From Doryteuthis pealeii (lineage: Eukaryota > Mollusca > Cephalopoda > Myopsida > Loliginidae), in assembly GCA_023376005.1 (NCBI GenBank), contig CM042145.1, forward strand, positions 100,295,359 to 100,359,358: DNA of 64,000 bases, written 5' to 3'. A program made the position numbers and the translations under genes. Shown piece by piece: positions 48,925-55,067 of the stretch (positions are counted from its first letter, which is position 1; every line of letters begins with the position of its first letter). The notes below the pieces were generated by a model that was not told the origin of the DNA, made no database searches, and saw only the letters and a program-made list of their open reading frames with translations.

Positions 48925-49941
48925 TTCACTACCATCAGACTGGATTAACACAAGGTCTTTTTTTTACATGGGGATTTTTATGGAATATCCAATTCAGTAA
49001 TAATGAATCTGCAAGACTAACTTTTAAAAATCCCTACGGCTACCCTGCTGACGCCGGGTAGCTGTTTCTAGTCTAGTTATTATAGAAACTAGCAAGAATA
49101 TGCACCCTCCGGGCGTAAGTATTTAAGTTTTATTGTAATGAAATATATTAAATTATAAAGACTAATGAAATTAGATAAGAACACATAAAAAGAATACACT
49201 TATTTCAATTACATTTTAATTGGTTTCTATATAAAATCATTTATAGGGTTTATTTCAATACGTTGGAGAATAAAATAATAATATTAGAGATCAATAACAC
49301 CAAGTAATTATGTATTAAACCTTGTTTTGTTAAAACCAGTATGCAAATTAACCACACCATACATTATGTAAACCTTTACATCTTAGTGATATATAAGCTA
49401 TATTGCAGGATTTTAAATGCAATTATAATATGGGCTGTCAAGAGGCAAGTCTAACTCAGATTATCATAGAGACCTCGCAATAAATAAAATTTATTCTATG
49501 TATTAATGATTTTGACTATAAATTAAATACTCAGTGATAAACTTATTCAATTCTTGCGGGTATTGAACTGCTGCAGTCTAACTTTCATTTTTAGTAATAC
49601 GAGTGTCAAGTAAACTTATCATTGCTGTTTTATCTTAAGCAGTGACATAGTTTTGGTTAGACACCGAATCTCCATTATAATAAGATTTAATGAAAAAGGT
49701 TTGGATTATTAAAAGAAGTAACAAATATAAATTGAACTGCTGTTGTCTTTCATTTTTAGTAATACGAGTGTCAAGTAAATTTATCATTGCTGTTTTATCT
49801 TCAAGTTCATTCAGATTAAACTGATTTTATATCTGATTAAGTGGCATTAACAGATTAGCAGATTTTCTTTTCACATGGTAATTCCTTCTTTTATTTATAT
49901 TACACAACCCTCCATTTCATAATTCACACAACTTCCAGTAG

Positions 49942-49976
<35 letters not shown>

Positions 49977-52900
49977 TAAAAAATTTCTTCCTTATGTATA
50001 TTAATAATTATTGTATATCTTTTTATCTAGCCTGTATTTAATCATTCTAATTCAAAAGATAAAATTCATTAACAAGGAAGGTGTGCATGAATCTAAATTT
50101 AAAAATCACAAGGTCTTTTTTCATGGCATTTTACATATAGGTTCATGTTCTTAGAACTGATCGATCAAATGAGATTTGTTAGGTTCTATTATTAACCTTT
50201 AGAACTCTGGGCCTCCCACAACCATAGGCCTTTTCGCCTTGGGGCTCCTGGCTTGAAAAAAAAAAAAAAAAAGAGCTGAAAATGTAAAAATGTAACCTGT
50301 TATTTAACTGCTTTACAAGCGGTTAAATAACAGTTTACAACATTTTTACATTTTCAGCTTTTTTTTCTTCTTTTTTTTATTTTATTTAACCGCTTGTAAA
50401 GTGGTTAAATAACAGTTTACAAAATTCTATCATTGTAAACAAGATGTGCCGACTGTTGGATTTGGTTTGTTTTGTTTTGTTTTACGGCATATCAACCTCA
50501 GTGGGTCATTTAATGCCAATAAAGTTTTGAAATAAATCAATTCTTAATGGATAATACAATTTTTTTATAAATACATTTTTCTATTTAACCCATAGATGGG
50601 ACCGACTGTTGGAGTTTTTTTTTTTGTAATATAAGGTATGCTGAGGTCCACCACTTAAACTTATAGACTCTGCATGGGCGCGTGGATTAAAGCCAGCCAA
50701 TCAACAGCTCGAATACATGGTTAGTTAACTATTTATTCGCCAATCTTGAAAGCCGTTCATTTGCACATATTCGCCACTGATGAACGGATCTGCAACCAAG
50801 GACTCTGCTCAACCAAAGGATTCTACCCAACATTAAGGGACACCGAGGAACAACCAAAGGTTTCTTCACTGAGGATCAGCCTCTGCTTAACACAAAGGAT
50901 CTCCACTGTAAAGTGCTCTCACTTGAAACCTAAAAATGGTCACAAAAATCATAACATATTGCCATGACTATCTCTTGCCATCCATCCCTATCGGCCACTG
51001 CTATTGGTTGATTGGTTATTTTACAGCATACATACTCTTTTTGGGTCATTTAGCTCAGTCGGTAGAGCATCTGCCTAAGAACCACAAGGTTCCGAGTTCA
51101 ATACCGGCCCTCACCAACTCAGCGTATGAGTAGCACAGGGATCTGTGCGGTAAAGTAAGGAGCTGATGGTAGGTATAGTGCTCCACTTCAGATGTAAAAA
51201 CAATCTCCTTGGTTTAGCGCAAGAGAAAAGGGGATAGATTCCCTCATTGTCTGGCTGATACCAACTTTAAGCCACCCTGACGACTTAAGTCATTTTTGAT
51301 AAACAAAAGACTCTGGTTGTTTACAGTACCTGCTATTGCTTAATTGATCACCTAGTTAAGTATTGAACAGGCTTATCGCTGATTAACTTCAGTGATCTTG
51401 TGGGAACCGGTGCTTTCAGCATGATTTGACCCTAATAGTCTTGGTAGGTCCTCTAGATGGCATCCAGTGTCCACACAGAGCTGGTTAATGTAAGCTTTTG
51501 CTGGTCAGCCAACACTGGTGTGTCCACGTGTAGGAGTCCATAGGAGAATGTCACTTATGGTAATGATTTAAAATATATCAAAAAATTATTTATAAAATTG
51601 CAGCATTTAATGGACAATAGCGATTTAGAAGTAAGGAATCCATGGCTGGAATTCTGACCACCCAGGTTTATAAGCTTCTAGTAAAAAGTAAAGTCGTCGG
51701 TATCAGCCAGTCAGTGGGGGAGTCTATCCTCTTTTCAATAGCGCCAGACCAAGGAGATTGTTTTTAGTGTCTGAGGTGGAGCGCCACACCTACCATCAGC
51801 TTCTTACTTTACTACACAGGGATCTGTGCTACTCATACGCTGAGTTGGCGAGGACCAGTATCGAACTAGGAACCTTGTGGTTTCTAGCCAAACGCTCTAC
51901 CGACTGAGCTAACCCAGCTACTGACCGCTTGGGTTCAAAGCATCGCATACTATACTCCAGGCCTGCTCATGGTGCAACTGAGAGTCAGGACTGGAGGCCT
52001 ATTGAAACATGTTTGAGTTTTCAGAAATTTTGAGAGAAAATATTTTTTTTTTTTTAAATACTTAGAGTAACAATTTTACCAGTATCCGAGGATAATGAGA
52101 TGTGTTGAAAGTTAAATAAATGAAAATATGCAAATATTGTTGTGGATACTGATAAGTATTAACCAAACAAAGAGGTAATTAAGATTTCTGGTAAAAGATA
52201 TAATGTATATAATTGTTGAAGTAAGTTAGTATACTGTTAGTTTGAACAACAACTAAGCACAACTGAACTGGTCATCAAAGCAGCTGGTATTTATAGCACT
52301 CAGGAATATTCCATTCATGCATTTAGGTGATTCCATTCCTTGAGTCCTGATTGGTTGCTTGGTTTCAGTGGTGTTATGGTGAGAGATAAATAAATCTACC
52401 ATTCTGCAGTAGGCTTGCAACAATGCACGATCTGTATTGACTTACGGCCTGCCTGTTGCTTTGTCTGCCAATTTGACAGTAATTGGAATTTTTTTTTTCT
52501 ATGTTGAAACAAACATTCTCACTATATTCAATCTACCCCCAGGGATTGAATAAAGAGTTTCAAATTTCCATAAAAATTTAAAATATGCCCCCAGTTATGT
52601 CCCTATGAACTGGCCTGGAATATAGTAGCCATCGTTCAAAGGGTTAAATTAATGAAATTCTTAGAACTTGACTTTGTGAGGACCCCCCCCCCCAAAAAAA
52701 AACGGATATAAACAGATCTGAATCATAGGTTAGAAAAAAAATGTCCCCATGCTGGCGAACAAGTTTTTAAAATTTATCACCTTCTCTCCCTATAACACTG
52801 GTCTGCGTTAAAACTTTTTTCCCAAAGGTCAAAGGTTTACCAAGTGATATATGATCACCAGCCGAAATTCAAAAATACCATTCATTGTTTGGCCAGGTCT

Positions 52901-54679
52901 GGTTTTTTAAGATATGCTTGAATACTTCAAAAGTTGTACATAACAATAACACTTATTCAAAAGCCTGTGGATTCTACTTATCACAAATGAATAGAGTTAT
53001 AATATTGTTCTATACATTTCAAGTAAGAGCTTGTATCTTAAGAATTTAATCTGATTAGAAAAAAATCAGTATTATTTTTGGATTCATCATAAAAAACTGC
53101 CTTGAAATCAGCTATTATATGTTCGACCTTGAAAACATCACAGGTTTGTGTAATTAATAAAGTTTCTGATTTTTATATTTGATTAATTGCATTAAATGAA
53201 GATCAGACAAAATTATCCAACCAAGATTAACAATTTGTATTATGGTATCAAGTATTCCTATCAAATACAAATGATTTTTAAAGAGATATATTTAACTCAT
53301 AGATAGGACACTAACAGGTACTACCACTCCAGGCCAGAGTGGACCTGGGAGTAATTGCAATGAAGAGATAACTCCTCACCACCAGATGCAGATTTTCTAC
53401 AAAATTTATACAACAGAATCTATATTACAAAGAATAAAATTCAACATTAGTTGTGATTTTTTATTTTATTTTTTGTAACATTTGATTGTTTCTTGGTAAT
53501 GCGGTTAAGACAGGTTTGGTTTGGTTTGTTTATGGCATATCAACCTCAGTGGGTCATTTAATGCCGACAAAGTTTTGAAATAAATTCATTCTTAATGGAT
53601 AATCAATTTTGTTTATAAACTCATGTTTTTCTATTTAAACCATAGATGGGACTCTAACAGGTACTACCACTCCAGGTCACAGTGGACCAGAGAGCAATGG
53701 TGATGAAGGGGTGCTCCATATTCCCCAAACCTCATCATCAGATAGAGTTTAACATCATTCCCAGTACATGAAGACCCTCAGCCACTGCATTCTAGCACCC
53801 ATATGATAAAAAGGGTTGGGGTTTGCCATAAGGGCAATAGGGTTGGGGCAATCATATAGGTGCTAGGGCTTGACGTGATCAACCGATTGATCGGAAGGAA
53901 TCTCTCCGACCGCTCGTCTAGCCTAAGTAACTAGCATTACCAGTTGATTTTTTTTATTTGAGGTTATTGTTATTTAATGTAAATGTAGTTCAGTACTGTT
54001 TGAATTATGCAAATATCCCCAGTGGTTCAAAAGTTATGAGAATTTAAAGCCCCGAAATTGGGGGTACAAAAGTGGACATAATTTTGTTTAAAAAATATGT
54101 CAAATCATGGACCAATTCAAAACAAGAAATTTAGTCATTTCTTCACCATTTCTTTATTTTTGGAGCAATTTTGATAGAACTTGGAATTCTTATGTAAAAT
54201 TATGTTCTTCCTGATTCTGCACTCAAATTGTATGTATCTCTTGCTATAATAACCCATTATTTAGAGAATAAGAGGTACAGACATCAACATTTAAAAAAAA
54301 GAAAAGTTTACAAGAATATTCAACATTTTCATTTTAATACTGCATGTATACACACATATAGTATTAATTTGAATAAATAACATCACTTTGAACTTAAAAA
54401 TACCTTTTTAAATACTTGCTAGAATACCTATTTTTCATCAATTTTCTTTTAAAACAAAGCCTAGCCGGCTGGCATGTAATAATTTTTTTGTAAACGTTTC
54501 ATTAGTTATGATTACCTTTTAAAAATTATATATATTTATAAATGAAAAAAAAAATTACCCTATGAGTAGGATTTGACACAAGGTCACAAGTAAGGGGCAT
54601 CAAGCGAAGATTGAACTCGTTTTTCAGTAGTAGCAGATCTGCGTGACCAGCTTGCTAACCATTACACCCTAACAGGATG

Positions 54680-54726
<47 letters not shown>

Positions 54727-55036
54727 TCTATTTATATGAGCAGTGATGCTGATAGCTTTTTGATTTAGTGATTTGAACGAGTCCCTGGGAAAATTCATGG
54801 GTCCCAACTAAAGCCGTCTAACTCCTACCTTGTAACCTATCCTGTGTAATTAATTTCTAAGAAACTGTTGAAATGTATTTACTGTTAGCTTGAAATGGTG
54901 AGGGAAGAAAAAAGAAAAACACTAGGACACATGGATATGATTTTACTGTGTCCTTTTAGATTTTTGTGCGTCGGGGACGCAGAACACGTACTTATCAGCA
55001 TCTCTGTATGAGTATATATTACATACATATATGTAT

Positions 55037-55067
<31 letters not shown>

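Noticed and set aside
50746..50967. 73-codon frame [17 protein letters not shown]...
   Set aside because: No family recognised, no codon-level support, and the sequence has internal imperfect repeats; left as unassigned.
51047..51130. A functional tRNA gene
   Set aside because: The A and B boxes are good, but the acceptor stem does not close and the sequence continues into the SINE body shared with nine other copies.
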